Shown one piece after another: positions 13,248 through 14,183 of a stretch of 14,183 nt of DNA. The DNA is taken from contig JAZQHP010000022.1 of assembly GCA_045540655.1 (NCBI GenBank), positions 1 to 14,183 of the forward strand, read 5' to 3'. The DNA comes from RGIG1959 sp045540655. Lineage in GTDB: Bacteria; Bacillota; Clostridia; Oscillospirales; Acutalibacteraceae. Position 1 is the stretch's first letter, and the number at the start of each line of letters is the position of its first letter. The translations under genes were made by a program, and so were the position numbers. The notes beneath the pieces are model-generated. The model was not told the DNA's origin. It ran no database searches and saw only the letters and a list, made by a program, of their open reading frames with translations.

Positions 13248-13445
13248 ATGATCGTCACCACACGCAGGGGCGGATATCATCCGCCCGCGGACAACGTAGG
13301 GCACGACCTATGTGTCGTGCCGTAAATATCGCACCATACCATAACGGACCGTCGGGGACATTGGTCCCTACGAGGTTGCTGTTGGATACTGCCATTTCGG
13401 AACGACACGCAGGTCGTTCCCTACGAGGTTGGAATGGATACACCA
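13248..13445. repeat. Cluster of palindromic intergenic repeats (GTAGGG / CCCTACGAGG type)
   Basis: The stretch 13213-13460 has no credible gene. It holds four perfect palindromes: GGGCGGAT/ATCCGCCC (13268-13286), GGCACGAC/GTCGTGCC (13300-13321), GGGAC/GTCCC (13355-13368) and GGAACGAC/GTCGTTCC (13399-13420). The last two are each followed by CCTACGAGGTTG and then a similar GGATAC..CCAT..CGGA tail, a direct repeat with a 52-bp step. The second is preceded by CGTAGG, the same tag in the opposite orientation. I recall this kind of repeat as common between genes of gut Clostridia, but I could not check it. Confidence 0.75.
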
Positions 13446-13460
13446 TATCGGACAACAACA

Positions 13461-13491
13461 AAAGACCTCTGTCATGGAGACAGAGGTCTTT
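13461..13491 (-). terminator. Terminator of the rRNA operon
   Basis: A perfect 13-bp stem (13461-13473 with 13479-13491) and 5-nt loop. On the minus strand it lies just behind the 3' end of 5S rRNA and runs into TTTTGTTGTTG. Confidence 0.88.
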
Positions 13492-13497
13492 CTTCGG

Positions 13498-13614
<117 letters not shown>

Positions 13615-13773
13615 TATTCAGATGTATACGCCTTGCGGCGGAATACCCTGAAAACTGAACAAAGAATTGTCATACACTCTTGCAATGCGTTCAAGATAAG
13701 CTTAAACCATGCAACTCAAAACGCATCCGTTTCTCGTTGCCCCAGATTCTCCGATCTTTCCGATCCTGTTTGT
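13615..13773 (-). other. 23S-5S internal transcribed spacer
   Basis: A 159-bp spacer without a tRNA. On the minus strand it contains CTTTGTTCAGTTTTCAGGGT (13664-13645), a sequence of the kind seen near rRNA processing sites in Bacillota, and just before 5S the hairpin CGCC-GCAA-GGCG (a GNRA tetraloop, 13639-13628) flanked by GTAT/ATAC. Both probably take part in pre-rRNA processing. Confidence 0.6.

Positions 13774-14183
<410 letters not shown>

Overview
The window looks like chromosomal DNA from a low-to-mid GC Gram-positive anaerobe of the Bacillota, most likely class Clostridia (Oscillospirales-like). The signs are strong AGGAGG-type ribosome binding sites, textbook TTGACA-17-TATAAT promoters, a class B sortase with a PQTG-type substrate, an LCP protein, a CpsC/CpsD-type tyrosine kinase pair and Bacillota-type 5S/23S rRNA. 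The genus is inference; nothing in the window fixes it.

Layout, left to right. (1) 1-1235: two terminators of an upstream gene, then a promoter and a monocistronic HMGL/DRE-TIM aldolase-like gene. (2) 1241-3760: a leftward two-gene unit encoding an ABC exporter whose N-terminus is an S26-type (signal-peptidase-like) serine peptidase domain, plus a small acidic protein. It is divergent from endonuclease III (nth, 3760-4404), and the two promoters lie back to back over a perfect 9-bp inverted repeat. (3) 4453-8712: a leftward five-gene cell-surface operon from one strong promoter: Wzz/CpsC-like chain-length protein, CpsD-like tyrosine kinase, class B sortase, a secreted protein ending in an SPQTGD sorting signal, and an LCP ligase-like protein. 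Together they suggest regulated polymer synthesis with attachment of glycan and protein to the wall. (4) 8758-8921: tRNA-Arg(CCG) with its own promoter and terminator. (5) 8924-9303: the strangest stretch, a compact array of about seven short hairpins with different stems joined by the heptamer ATGATAT (left half) or its reverse complement ATATCAT (right half). It runs directly into a promoter and a 42-codon ORF. (6) 9304-9661: an unrecognised 104-aa protein and its terminator. (7) 9690-10987: a CcdA-like membrane thiol transporter and a TlpA-like thioredoxin. (8) 11001-13212: an ECF-like sigma factor, a membrane-anchored candidate anti-sigma factor and a DUF4349-type lipoprotein. (9) 13213-13460: non-coding DNA made of GTAGGG/CCCTACGAGG-type palindromic repeats. 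(10) 13461-14183: the distal end of an rRNA operon on the minus strand (3' end of 23S, spacer, 5S, terminator).

Most of the window is ordinary core and envelope biology. The parts that deserve a second look are the hairpin array with its promoter and mini-ORF, the peptidase-ABC fusion, the shared dyad between that fusion and nth, and the sortase-substrate pair embedded in a tyrosine-kinase polysaccharide operon. Similarity statements rest on recognition of motifs, not on a database search.
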